From the NCBI GenBank assembly GCA_029204225.1, contig CM055112.1, positions 28,235,746-28,299,745 on the forward strand: a stretch of 64,000 nucleotides of DNA, in the 5' to 3' direction. Shown here one piece after another: positions 48,349 through 64,000 of this stretch. The position numbers were made by a program, and so were the translations under genes. The notes under the pieces are model-generated. The model did no database searches, had not been told where the DNA came from, and was given only the letters and a program-made list of their open reading frames with translations. Position 1 is the stretch's first letter. The number at the start of each line of letters is the position of its first letter. This DNA is from Diphasiastrum complanatum. Its lineage: Eukaryota > Streptophyta > Lycopodiopsida > Lycopodiales > Lycopodiaceae.

Positions 48349-48837
48349 TGTTACGGCCATATTCGGTAAAGGACCTGGAATAGTCCTAATATCGTAGACT
48401 GGCCCTCCATTGTTCGAGATTATTGGTCACGCCTAGATTTTATTGCAAGTCAAGGCCTGTTGATGACTAATGACCTTGACAGGACCCAGACACTCTAATT
48501 GAGACATATGGAGTAGTGCATGTACGTGTGACTGATATAGGCAGGAGGTATGCATGTAGAGCTGTAACCTATTTATGATTGACCTGCATGGGGATTGCAT
48601 GTGCTCATGCATAGGATCCTACTCTCTATATATTGAGGTAGTGATTATTCTATCGACGACTTGGTCTAGGTTACCTGATGAGCTCTTCTCCTCTTGCTGT
48701 CACATTGGCATGGCTTGGGGGCTAGATCCAGGAGGATTCTCCAGGAGGGATCTAGGTTTGGTTGGGTGGTTTTGCTCCACAGTCTCTCTTGTGTTTTCCT
48801 ATCTTCATCTTAGGGGTTTTTCCTAGTGGTCTTTACA
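48349..48837 (+). mobile_element. Gypsy-type 5' LTR, 489 bp
   Basis: It begins TGTTACGGCC and ends TCTTTACA, followed after one T by a full primer-binding site. A TATA-like CTCTATATATTGAG lies near 48625-48640. The U5 half contains GCTTGGGGGCTAGATCC and GGATCTAGGTTTGGTTGGGT, which recur at 17.68 kb and (minus) 41.7 kb. The first bases match the start of the LTR at 45320 on the other strand. Confidence 0.82.
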
Positions 48838-48838
48838 T

Positions 48839-48850
48839 TGGTATCAGAGC
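48839..48850 (+). other. Primer-binding site, initiator Met tRNA type
   Basis: TGGTATCAGAGC is an exact match to the site used by many plant LTR retrotransposons to prime minus-strand synthesis with the 3' end of the initiator methionine tRNA. It lies one base after the LTR. Confidence 0.92.
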
Positions 48851-49997
48851 ACGACTAAGATGCGATTTTTGGGATGGAGAGAAATTCTACGTCAAATCGG
48901 AATTGGAATGCACTTGGAATCACATCCCGGTGGGAGTGCTGTTTTTTCAAGGAAAATTGAGTTTGGATTCACTAGTTCTTGTTGAGCATGCTTTTCAAAC
49001 TTGGTGGTAGAGTGCTCTTCTCCTTGTTTCATTTTTCAGAGATGCTGTGGAATTGTGTGAATCCATTCTTATGGTTTATGAAGCCTTGAGAAAGTTTCCG
49101 TTTGAAGTAGAATGATCTGCATGAGTAGATTCACTTCTTTGTCTAAATTTATTTTTTATGGTTGAAAAAATTTACGTGAATCCAGAATGGTTTGGATAGT
49201 TTAGATTCAAATTAGTAGCAGAATATTTGTGATAGATTGGTGTGGAATCAATTTATCCTGAAGGAAATTCTGATTGTTGGAAATCTTGAGTTTATGGATT
49301 GCATGTGAGGATTTATGGTTTTTTTTAGACTATTCCTCTTGTATTTCATGCAATCTGAAACAAACATTCAAGGGATATTGTAAGAAAAATAGTAGATAAA
49401 GATTATGGATGCATGCTAGATCAGTTCTGGAAAATCCTTCTCCCACAAATGGTTGCACACCTTTTGTGGAGAGGGTCGTTGAGGGAGTAACCCAGTTCTT
49501 CCAACTCCAATCTTGTATGAGTTGTTTTTAGAAACTGGAATCACTCTTCTGAGTCCTCATAACTGCTATAAGAAGTTTTTATTCAGGGAAAAAATACCCT
49601 GAAGTTGTATCTTCTGAGGGAATGGCATTGAGTTAGCATTGAGTCGCCTTGTCCTGGAACCTTAGGAAACTGATTCTGAGTGTTGGACAGGCAGCTCGTG
49701 GCCTGAGATATCGTTCTCTTCATCTTGGATTTTGCTTGTAGCGCGCTCCCTTGCTATGTTGTAGGAGGTGTAGAAGCAACTGTAATGGAGTGTTAGCATA
49801 ATTCGTTGGATTGAAGATTGGGGTTGGGCGTAGCTGGATGCATTTAAATCCCTGCAAAACATTCTGAAGCCTGTGTGGGAGAGGGGTTGATCGATGGATT
49901 GAAGAGTAGGCCGATTTTGTGGAGTGGAGGGCGCTAAAGATCTGGAGCGCGAGCTGAACCTTCTTGGAATCCTGTAAGGATTGAAGAGTGGCGCCTC

Positions 49998-50140
<143 letters not shown>

Positions 50141-51664
50141 GAAGCCGCGGCTGACCTGCCTCCCTTTCTGGGGAGATGGCGGCTGGACTGGCAATACCTA
50201 ACCTTTAATGTTAGGTTTTTGGGAGGCCTTTATTGGCTTTGCATGAAGTTTTTTTTTACTTCTTGCTTTCCTCTGGTTGCATGGTAAAACATGTGGATGA
50301 AGGTCTCAGTTAGTTCAATGAGTTGTGCATGATGGTTGCATGGGGTTCCATTGTTTTTGCAAAGGAGGTTGGAGCATTTGGGAAATGCTTGGCTATTCGT
50401 AACAGTTTTATGGATACGCAACCCGGATTACCTATACTCCGAATTCTTTTTCGAGGATTTGTTGAGAAAATAAATTCTATTATCCTAACGTTTTTCCCAT
50501 GTGATTGGATCCATGGATTTAGGATTGGCAATAGAATTTTTTCATGGTAATTTTTTCCAGGCAAGTACCCAGTTAGTGGAATTTTGGATTCCTGGTACTA
50601 TGCTTTTTATCGGTTTAACTCTGGAGTAGCAATATTCCCAGTTAATTGAGATAAATGATATTTTTGGCTCTTCCTTTTGGACTCGGTGTGCACCGATAGG
50701 TTTATCTTAAATGATTTTGATCTTTAAGACTGAGCAAATTAAAGCTTTTCAGATACTTGTTAAAGTGAATAAATGGTATAAGCGCGTAATTTTTGGGAGG
50801 TAGCTCTATGTTCAATTAAAAGACAAGTGTGTCGAATATCAAAGAGTACCCGGATCAAATTTTATTGATTTTCCATTGATTCAGACAACTTTAACGAAAT
50901 AATGAACATAAACCGGTGTGGTAAAAAAGGAAGTAGCCTTGCATTTACTTGTGTCAATGGAATTTTCGGGAACCTTCACTAAAAGAATTTTCGGGTGACC
51001 GAAAAAACTAAGGGAGGAAGAAAATGAGACACATGTGTAGGTAAATGTGACAATGTTGTGTAATTTGGATTGGTTAATAATCCCTGTTTGGAAATTGCAT
51101 AGCATTGGTTTTTTTGAATTGAATTTATTTTGAATATCTATAGGACCATGAGTTGACCCTATTTGTTATTGGAAATTGTGGCATGGAATGAGGATGACAC
51201 TTGGTTCACATTTGTACTGTGAGAACCTTATTCCTAAGAGTTGTAACTCTCAGATGGTAGGAATTCGGGATGGATAGTACCAGCTAGATGGGTTGTTTAT
51301 GTGACGGTAAAGCCATGTGCAGATTCTTGTTAAATCACAATTTTGAACTAGATTATTGCGATCCATTAGGAACAAATTTGGGGGTACTCCGGTATTTGGT
51401 GGAATAGATATGTACATATCTGGTATTGGAAATCCAGATAGAGGTTTTAGATCTCTGGTTTATCGGATGTTGCAATTTAGTGATCTTCTTGAAGCAATTG
51501 AATTCCTTGTACCATTTCGGATTTAGATATTGGGTATCTATTGGTATACTTCAGCTATATTGAATTTTTTCCTTTTGGTTTTGAAGAATAAACTTAGGTC
51601 ATTTCGACTGTATATGAACAAGGTTTCTTGTCCGTACTGGGGTCAATGCCTAGTGGTATTCTTA

Positions 51665-51768
51665 GACCGACGGGTTTTTGATCAGATCTCGACCGACGGG
51701 TTCGCGTCAGATCTCAACTGACAGATTTTTGATTAGATCTTGACCGACGGGTTCACATCGACGGTTCT
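51665..51768. repeat. 26-bp tandem repeat, four diverged units
   Basis: Units start at 51665, 51691, 51716 and 51742. The first, second and fourth begin GACCGACGGGTT and the third AACTGACAGATT; the first three carry AGATCT in their second half. Confidence 0.85.
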
Positions 51769-52155
51769 CGGTCCCATCTCAACCGACCAACTCCATGCCA
51801 GACCACAGAACTTTCTAACGACACCTCTGATTGGCATTTCGACTGAACCACCATCTCCCCAAAGCCTTAGAGGCTGAAGAAAAAAAGAAAAAAAAAGGCA
51901 TAAACACCCAAAAAATTTCAAAAAATCAAACTCATACCACTAGAAAGCAATTTTCATACTGAGTCTCCACCTTCACTTCCTCCAAAAACCCTACAAAATC
52001 CAAAAACACCAAAAATCCTACAAAATCCAAAAACACCAAAAACACCAAAAACCCAAAAAAATCCAAAAACATCAAACCCCCCCCCCCAAAAAAAAAAAAA
52101 AATCCAAAAACACCAGAACCACGTACCCAACACAAAAACGACACAACAGTACCCA

Positions 52156-53527
52156 ATGGCCAACAATACAGATCTTGAAATCCCCGAAGATTATCCATAC
52201 AAGATTAGGTCCCCTGTAGTTGAACAAATCAGACGTGATAGGTACTACCAAATGAGGGCCCAAATACACGAGCCATCCACAAACCCATTCGAGAGACAAG
52301 AACCTGATAGACCTGAGTCCTCACGCACACGACCCCATTTATATGGTGCTGAACCCTCACAGGCCAGAACCAACCTTAATGGAGTCTCTGCTACCCACAA
52401 TGCTCATCATGAGAGACGTACACCCAAGCTAGATCTACCAAAGTTTGACGGTAGTTCGGACCCTCAAAGATTTTTGCAAATCTTTGAGAATGCATGTGAT
52501 GTGTATAGTTAAACATCTCCCGATGCTATGGTCCAACCGTTTTCGATGACCATGATCGCTAAAGACGTGATTGGTTTTTCAACCTTGATCGTGAAGATAA
52601 GACAGACTGGTCAATCTTGAAAGAGTCCTTTATCAAGCGTTTTAAGCCCTTTCGCTTGATCGAGAGTCCTTTTTTCAAATTGAGTAACATCAAGATGGCA
52701 AAGGATGAATGTGTACGAGACTATATCGAGAGTTTCAAACGCCTCAAAAGTCAAGTACAGGAATAGCCCTCTGAACAGATGCTCATCATCTAGTTTTTAG
52801 TCGGCCTTCCAAGATGGATTAGACGCGAGCTTAAATCAAATGACGAATATATGGCCTCAAATTAGCTATGTCTGATGCCATCAAGGAAGAAGACGAAGGA
52901 TTAGATGTTTACGAATCCAAGGAAAGAAGAGCACCACGTGCTCTTGTCCATGAGTCGAAACCGATCGAGAACACCCGAGATCAGCTTTGGAAATCACAGT
53001 TGGAGTTGCTTAATAAGCAACACCAACTTCAAATGGAGAAACTCACCAATGAGTTTCAAGCTACCTTGAAGTCTATCCAAAGCAGTATGCCTGGTCAGTC
53101 AAACCCTGCACAGGTACCTTATAGACGAAAAACAATATGGTGCCCACACTGCCGGGCTACGCATCCTGTTGATGCTTGTCCTTCATATCCGCCTATCCAA
53201 GCACATACAGTCCAACAATATGAAGCACAACCATCACATTCTCGACATTCCTTGACTTATCCCGAATATCCACTAGAAATTCCAGAACCACTAGCCATAC
53301 AAGATGGCTATGCCGTTATACAAGGGCCATTGCACACCAGATGTTTCATCTGTGGTGAAATTGGCCATTTCATGGCTGATTGTCCAGTCAAGACCAAGTA
53401 CATGCTGAGTGTCCTGACTGTATCAGAAAACACAGTTTCAAAGACTATCTGGAACAACCAACTAAGATCCTACCTGCCCGTCACGTCAGTTATGAATCAC
53501 AATAGGATCCTCATGACAACAACATGA
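52156..53527 (+). pseudogene. Ty3-gypsy gag, interrupted
   Basis: The frame from ATG 52156 encodes an N-terminal domain with KLDLPKFDGSSDPQRFLQIF, typical of the retrotransposon Gag core, to a stop at 52510. Core homology continues through 52520-52865 in shifted frames with stops (DWSILKESFIKRFKPFRLIE, VRDYIESFKRLKSQVQE, FLVGLP). The frame from 52868 encodes a Gln-rich coiled-coil-like segment and a canonical CCHC knuckle, CFICGEIGHFMADC, ending at 53527. No protease or polymerase follows. Gag packages element RNA; this copy cannot make an intact one. The element starting with the LTR at 48349 is the likely owner. Confidence 0.85.
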
Positions 53528-54479
53528 GCACCATAGCAACCAGCAATTGAACCTGCTGCTCAATCAAGAAGTTTCTTGTAAACTTCTACATCACCGTCCA
53601 ATACACCAGCTCCATAATGCAAAAGACACTAGTATGAAATGAGTCTTTGTCGAAAGAAAAGCGAAACCAATATTCCGTCATCTGCTACAATGTCCAATCA
53701 AGAGCAACCTCCAAAGGGAATTGACAGTTTTTCTCCCCTTCTACAACCTCAAATCTATTTGTCTTTCCACATGTTAATAAGATTTCCAATGTGCTAATAC
53801 ACAATATTTCTTGGATTCGGAAATCCAGATAGAGATTTGGTTCTGAATCTCTTGTTCACAGAGGTCCTCAGGACGTAGTACCTCAATAATACCTGCATCT
53901 CAAGCTATATCTTACAACATCTGCTATCAATGATGGTTGATTTTAGCGTCACCAACACTGCCTTGTTTTGACAAGGGCATGTCAGAGTAAGTCACATTAC
54001 TCTACAAAACAACTAAAATATTGCAACTATTAAGGTACATTATCAATGTTGATGAATGCAAGTTTTGTTTGACAAGTGCTATACAGTTCTCACTCTCTGT
54101 AACGTTTGTTTATTTCCTTGTTTCTCTTCACCTATTTTGTGTGATTGATTTTTGCTTGAGGAATAGCTATTGCATGAGAGTCTTCTGTAGAGCATCTCTA
54201 GAACACATTTTCATTCATCTATCCACCTTCAGATTCCCTTGTACAGCAGTTTAGGATTTTTGAGACATATGAGAAATTCATGTCAAATTAGAGTTGATTC
54301 CTGCATCTCATTGCCATATTCATCTTCGAGTCAACTACAACAAGATCCAAACAAATTTAGTTAAAATTTGTTCAATCTTTAGTCTCGTCACATGTTCAAC
54401 GAGTTTCAACTACGTGTTCCACACGCCGATCCAATCCTAAACATGAACAGTTACCAGCAACAACATCCCCACCAACACA
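53528..54479. other. Unassigned sequence after gag
   Basis: No pol domain is recognised in any frame, so the gypsy element is truncated here or was gag-only. Confidence 0.45.
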
Positions 54480-57086
<2,607 letters not shown>

Positions 57087-57100
57087 GCTCTGATACCAAC
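57087..57100 (-). other. Primer-binding site, initiator Met tRNA type
   Basis: On the minus strand it reads GTTGGTATCAGAGC, containing the exact TGGTATCAGAGC site. It follows the LTR at 57101-57370. Confidence 0.9.
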
Positions 57101-57370
57101 TTAGAATTTGCTTTGAACAGGAACACAGATCATGCTACACAATAACACAGATAGAAAACACTCTCCACAACAAGCTCACATAGCAACTATATTTCTCAAA
57201 ATGAAATTACACTGTACATATAGTTGTTCACTCAGGCAACCCATGCATGACCCAGGTTGTCGTTGGCGGGACGCGTGTCCCGTCGACTTGCCTCGTGGCG
57301 AGGCCAACTGATCCTTATCAACTGATAGGACCCACAATACAGTAGCACAGTGATTCTACTTTAATTCTAA
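57101..57370 (-). mobile_element. Copia-type LTR, 270 bp
   Basis: Read on the minus strand it starts TTAGAATTAAAGTAGAATCA and ends GCAAATTCTAA, followed by GT and the primer-binding site. The ends form a perfect 8-bp inverted repeat, TTAGAATT/AATTCTAA, without the usual TG...CA. The first ~43 bases match the LTR start at 36389-36431. A palindromic GGGACGCGTGTCCC lies near 57269-57282. No second LTR was found, so this is a truncated element or a solo LTR with some leader. Confidence 0.75.
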
Positions 57371-58340
57371 CTTGAACTGCATGTCAAAATCCTAGAAAAA
57401 TGTTCTAGACTAATGCTTATAAGCCTTTTGACAACATTACGCAATGTTGTGAGGTAAAAACTTTTGGAACATTGAAAAAATTCGAAAAAGTGGTTCCTAT
57501 GCGATTTACAAAGTTTGCGGCATCTATATCTACCTAGTTAGTCACATATGACATACTTATATATATGTGTTGGGAAAAGGCATATGTTAGCATAAAGACA
57601 TATGTTAACATAAATGCATACGTTGGGAAAAGGCATATGTTAACATAAAAGTTTGATTAAGGATTATTCCAAGTTCCAACATGTTATATGTTGTTTAGAA
57701 GTTGGTATATCTAAAGTTTAGTATAAAGAATACAATAGTACTTCCAAGGGAAATTTAAAAGATGACACTTTGTTATATACATGTCTTGTAAAGACAAGGC
57801 TATTAAATTCTAGGTCATAATGGTAGGCCAAGACTTAATGAGAGCTAGCTATGCACCAACAACATGGTCATACTACGTCAATACAAACAACAAATTTTCA
57901 ACTTATGACCATTTGAGTGGGCATGTTTAAAAAACGAGTTATCAAGCTCTAAGTTTCTCTCAAGATTACTTGGTTGGATGATTTTTGCAATTGGGTTTCT
58001 TGTTAAATTAATGGAGTTTAAATACCTATACATTACAAGATGAGAAGAAATAGATTGGACAATTTTATATCTAGTGCTCAAACATTTATCAATGGTCTCA
58101 CATTCATGACTTGGGACAGATGATTAATTTGACTATCCTCACAATACTTACTTGTTGTGACATGGATAAGAATTGAGAATATACATAGATGCCTTACTTG
58201 GTTATTGTCTTGGATAAATTGGTGAGCATATTTTCCTCAACATGGTGTACATTGTTGGATGGTTTGGAGTCATTAATAGATATAATCATTTTTATTGGTT
58301 TTGAATGATTTGTTGCGAATTGTATATGTCTAGTTTTGTT
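57371..58340. other. Unassigned AT-rich DNA
   Basis: No gene or element recognised. A short direct repeat containing GCATATGTTA occurs several times at 57580-57650. Confidence 0.5.
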
Positions 58341-58349
58341 AGGTTCAAA

Positions 58350-58375
58350 AAACGCACGCGCCCACACGCGCGCAC

Positions 58376-58407
<32 letters not shown>

Positions 58408-58530
58408 GCACACGCACACGCACACGCACACTCGTACACGCTCACGCACTCACACACTCATGCATGCATGCATGCACGTGCAAGCGTGCGCACACAAATT
58501 GTGTGTGTGTGTGTGTGTGCGCGCGCGTAG
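58350..58530. repeat. Alternating purine-pyrimidine tract (CA/CG, GT/GC)
   Basis: Starts with mixed CGCACGCG, runs through about ten CACACG units (58373-58432), CATG units and ACACAAATTGTGT, and ends in GTGTGT...GCGCGCG (58500-58527). The left is CA-rich and the right GT-rich, so the halves are also partly complementary. Frames through it encode only dipeptide repeats. Confidence 0.93.
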
Positions 58531-59020
58531 ATGCACAATTATGCTATTGGATGAAGCGAGAATCAAATAAATACTCAAAAACCTTGCTTTGCACACGAAT
58601 CCATGCAATGTAACAAAACAACTAATCTTTTCAACTGCAAACAAGCCCCCAAGCCTTACAAATTGATGTGGCAAAAAAATGTAATTGCATAAGGTGAGAT
58701 TATTAGGTCTTGCCAAGCAATGTAGAGTAAAAAAAATTACATGGCTTTGTGAATGACATTATAAGTGGCAAGTTTCTTTACTTCTTGTAAAAGTGAATGC
58801 AAATTCGTCCCCTTTGAGATTAAGGACAACAAAAGGATTACCAATTGTGAGTGCATAGGTAAGAATGGGTGTTGACAATTGCCCAAAAGAAATAGAAAAA
58901 GGGATAGCTTCCTTGGTCCACCACTTACATGTGCCTGGGGATCCTCTCTCGTCTAGTTGTCCCAAGGTTGCATCCAGTCTAGGCATTCAAAGATATGTTT
59001 CAAAAAGCAAGGGGCCACTT

Positions 59021-59022
<2 letters not shown>

Positions 59023-59107
<85 letters not shown>
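59023..59107. repeat. (AG)n microsatellite
   Basis: About 42 uninterrupted AG units. Confidence 0.97.
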
Positions 59108-59108
<1 letters not shown>

Positions 59109-59989
59109 GCCTCTCTCAACTATCCCCTACTATGTGAAACTGCCATAATATAAAGTTTGATTCTTGTGGAATATGCTTGCAAATAAATAGTTGATATCAT
59201 ACCATTACACAACGAATGTGAAAGAATTTGAGTAAGAACTGTTTAGATTTTGCTCGGCTAACTTATCTTGTAAGTGTTAAGTAATGGCATTAATCTCATT
59301 CTCAACAACCCATCACACCACAAACTATTAATATAAGACATTATGGGAATGTTGTAGTGATCAAACCAGACACATGTACGTCACAAACTTGTCTATTAAC
59401 CAAGCTTGACAATTTTTAGAAAGAGAGTACTAAAATAAGTAAGATCAAGATGCTCAACCCAAATGTTTAGTCACTTAAATGATTCTCTAACCTAGGCGTC
59501 TTGCTTGCACTATGACATGCATGTCCAAGAGTTTGGCATTGGGAGAGAGAGAGCCAAAAAGAGAATGAGAATTTCCTTGTCTTCTAAGGTGCTCATTGTG
59601 CGGAGGTGAATGTTGTGGGCTCATCATTTCTCCACCTACAAGGGTCAAAAGCCAAGTGGTCAATTTTCAAGCGGGATAGAGATGGTAGTGGCAGCCCCCG
59701 CATAATTCGAGGGTGGTGGAGACTCTGAAGATGATGAGAGGAGTTGCTAGCCCTCCATCACCCTCACACGAGGGCAGAATTGTAAATGACATGCAGTTGA
59801 GGATTCGAAAAACCCGATGCTTCCCCCGAGGCTAGAGAAATCAAAACCAATGCCAAAAGACACATTTGAAGACCCCAGGCTGAGCCACAACGATACTATT
59901 GAGGCCCAAGGGAGATACATATATAGCCCACGCGTCAAGTGATGCAACAATAGGCCGTCATGCACGTTGACATCCGGTCCTACTCTGCG

Positions 59990-60205
59990 TCCGCCGGTTC
60001 TCAGAAGAAACCGATGGACTAAAGCTAGTGCCCGGTGGTACAAAGGGCAGCCACGAAATTAATGGACAACAGGCAGAATGCTATTGCGAGTCCGTCGGTT
60101 CTCGGAAGAAACCGGTGGACATAAAGCTAGTGCCCGTCGGTTCCCGGAAGAAACCGTTGGACATAAAGGTAGTGCCCGGTGGTGCAAAGGGGAGCCACGA
60201 AATCA
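59990..60205 (+). repeat. Diverged tandem repeat with 42-bp period
   Basis: CGTCGGTTCTCGGAAGAAAC at 60093 recurs at 60135, with a third related unit at 59992. The flanking motif CCCGGTGG plus CAAAGG and AGCCACGAAAT occurs on both sides (60030 and 60173). The period is a multiple of three, so one frame stays open for 109 codons (60028-60357), giving a repeated GSRKKP peptide. I do not call it a gene. Confidence 0.8.
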
Positions 60206-60993
60206 AAGGTGCGGTTAATAAATACCAGCAACGACCATCCGGGGTTCGAACCTGGGTGGGTGGTTACCATAGAAGGTTATCGACGAAGGATTTAACCTCC
60301 TCTGGGGTTAGAGGGCTAAACGTGTTTCTGCTTTCTCTGATGGCTTCGTCTTCCTGACGACGCCATAGCTGGAGTCTGGAGATCTGGCGATCATACAGAC
60401 AACAAACAGCAAGATCGTCATCATCATCGGAAGGATGTACAGAAGGCGATCCAAGCAGGGATCGTGAGGTATGGATGAGGAGGCGGATTTGTGGAATCTG
60501 GATTTGAAAATCCTTGAGCTAGATCTAAGACACACGCCTTTTGGCGGGGTGGACGTTTGTTTCAGATATTGCGAGCTTGCTTCGAGGTTTTGCAGGAGGG
60601 GAAGGTTTGGGTGGAGTAGGTGGTGAAGATTTTGCCGAGGTGCTTTAGGTTATGGTTTGTGGAGGATGAACTGAGCTGCGAGGAACAAATCTGGAAGCGA
60701 TGATTGAGAAGATGAGTAAGGCTTTCGTCAAGCGGGATTTGTTGGTGAAGAATAGGGTAAACGAAGTCCCGGGAGGTGGAAAGGGCCGCCTTCAAGCGCA
60801 TGGATCGTAGGCTGGTCAATGGACCGGGGCACTGGTGTAGGCTTTTTCGATTTGCATATATTAGCTTAGTTTTAGAGCTCTAGAGGATAGTTTTCTGCAA
60901 GAGCAGTTTCAGAAACGCAGTTTGTCCGATTACAACATTCCTGAAGTTATTCAACCGTCTGACGCTTCGGGGGAAAACGAGCATCGAAGAAGG
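60206..60993 (+). promoter_or_regulatory. Presumed promoter and 5' UTR of the MAP kinase
   Basis: A GC-richer interval directly upstream of the MAP kinase. A TATA-like CATATATTA lies near 60856. The frame of the predicted start is open for about 44 codons upstream to a TAG near 60860 but has no earlier ATG, so 60994 is the first in-frame ATG on this exon. Confidence 0.4.
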
Positions 60994-62617
<1,624 letters not shown>

Positions 62618-64000
62618 GTACTCTTCCGTGCTGAATGATAGCTAATTGGATGCTTTGCTTATTTGTTTTTCTAGAAGCCTTTTTTTTTAAACTATTCATT
62701 ATAGTGCAGATTGGATGCATGTGGAGAATGCCAGAAAAAAAAAGAGCAATGTTGAGAAAATTCTTGTGAAGCCTTAACTGTTAACCCTCTGAAAGGAGTC
62801 TCTGGTAGTTACTTTGTCTATTTTTCTGTGCCATAGAAAAAGGACTAGGTCAATCAGAAACTATATTGAGTATGCAATCTATTGTGTACTTTGATAGTTT
62901 AGACTTAGGACTCTGATAAAATGCACGTGAATGTAATTTGGTTATTATTGGTAACATGTATCATAAGAACCCGTTTTAAAGCCTCCATATATTCTTTTAG
63001 AAGATAAGCCTTAAGTGGATAAACGTGCTGCATTAATAATATGCTCATTTGGAACACATGTTCATAGACGAGGAGAGAAATGAAATTTCAATACAGGTAA
63101 GAGAATGAGCATGGCATCCTTTTGCGAAGCAAAAATGCAACAAGGCGTCATATAAACCAAGAAGAATGTAGTTGGTGAAGCTATGAGCCTATTACCATTT
63201 GTCTCACTAGTGTTTGGTGGGATTCACAACTGTCAGTATAAGTCGGATCCTAGTACTAAGTATTGGAAGTTACCCTATTTTTTTGAAAGATATCAAAATC
63301 TCTTAGATTTCTAATACCAGATCTATGCTTATACATTTTGTGGTATTCTTTCTATATTTACTGGATCTTTTAGTATTAAGGTGTTATGATGTAGCTTGGA
63401 TTTATATTTAGTAGTCACATGTACGTTCTATGGAGGTAACCTGATTGGCTTTATTTTTCTTGCCTAAGTCACTTGTTGTAGCTGTTATTTAGGCATTAAT
63501 GATAGCTTGGGATGCTATTGTTATTTGGCATTGCTGGCCTACTATGTCATAAAGTACATGTTTATTTGTTTCTGTACCTACTTTTGGGATTTTTCTTTGT
63601 GAGAGATTTTGTACATCCTTAGTACATGCAGTTTTAGCAACTTGTATTCTTTGACATCAACGACACCAAGAATAATGTCTTTTTGAGGAGGGAGAGTTAC
63701 CAACATAATACTCATATAGACTCTATATCACCCATGGGTTTGAAGTATTATTTTTGACCATAGAACATCATAAATGTTAATTCTATGCTCACGAATCTCA
63801 TCCTTTTTACAAAAGCAGTTCTCTCAATGTTTGAGACAAGATTAAATTTGAAGGAAGTGTGGAGAAAAATTTATCATTATTCACACTTAGATTCCTTCCC
63901 CTTTTTCTTAGCTTCTTTTGATTCATTTTAGTTTTTTTATGTTTAAGTTTTCTAGTTCATGGATGAGTGAGACACCTGACCTTACAAAAATGTGGAATTT
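62618..64000 (+). other. MAP kinase intron, runs off the window
   Basis: The donor GTACTC follows the exon ending SFYSK. The next expected exon (starting YTPAID in this family) is not present in the remaining 1.38 kb, so the intron is at least that long. No mobile element is recognised in it. Confidence 0.8.

Noticed and set aside
51932-52299. Minus-strand Phe/Gly-rich frames
   Set aside because: Shadow of the C/A-rich leader on the + strand before gag.
58194-58716. Several Thr-His, Arg-Thr and Ala-Cys repeat frames
   Set aside because: Translation of the CA/CG repeat; no coding signal outside it.
60228-60300. Possible tRNA B-box (GGTTCGAACC)
   Set aside because: No matching A-box at tRNA spacing and no cloverleaf could be drawn.

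Overview
The window looks like nuclear DNA from a land plant with a large, repeat-rich genome. The two genes that can be reconstructed are plant-type and spliced: a DDM1/LSH-class SNF2 remodeler and a TDY-class (group D) MAP kinase. They have GT-AG introns up to 11 kb long, AT-rich noncoding DNA, and many decayed Ty1-copia and Ty3-gypsy fragments. A gymnosperm or a fern fits the long TE-filled introns, but the sequence does not settle the lineage. I see no bacterial operon, CRISPR array, rRNA gene or convincing tRNA gene.

Layout. 1-7.4 kb: gene-poor, with a CT microsatellite and two small foldback (MITE-like) elements. 7.86-32.19 kb: a complete 15-exon DDM1 ortholog on the + strand, predicted at 749 aa with every splice phase consistent. 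Its 11.1-kb intron 9 holds a broken copia integrase split by a 1,199-bp solo LTR with a 5-bp target duplication, plus a decayed gypsy pol on the - strand. 33.7-41.6 kb: a graveyard of at least four copia fragments in both orientations. One of them is an RT/RNase H remnant enclosed by ~345-bp inverted repeats, so the whole block can fold into a long hairpin. 41.6-46 kb: LTR-like blocks, including two 214-bp direct repeats that may bound a small gag-only element, then the chromodomain end of a gypsy pol. 48.3-53.5 kb: a gypsy-type 5' LTR with primer-binding site, a long leader and a broken gag. 53.5-60.9 kb: mostly unassigned, with a copia-type LTR, very long GA/CT microsatellites, a Z-DNA-prone CA/CG tract and a 42-bp tandem repeat. 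60.99 kb to past the end: the first four coding exons of the MAP kinase.

How the parts relate. DDM1-class remodelers are needed to keep DNA methylation on transposons. Here the gene carries transposon wreckage in its own intron and lies next to a copia-derived hairpin locus that could feed small-RNA silencing. That juxtaposition is the most interesting feature of the window. No wholly new gene system was recognised. The best novel-looking items are structural: the hairpin locus, the nested solo LTR, the possible gag-only element and the foldback repeats.
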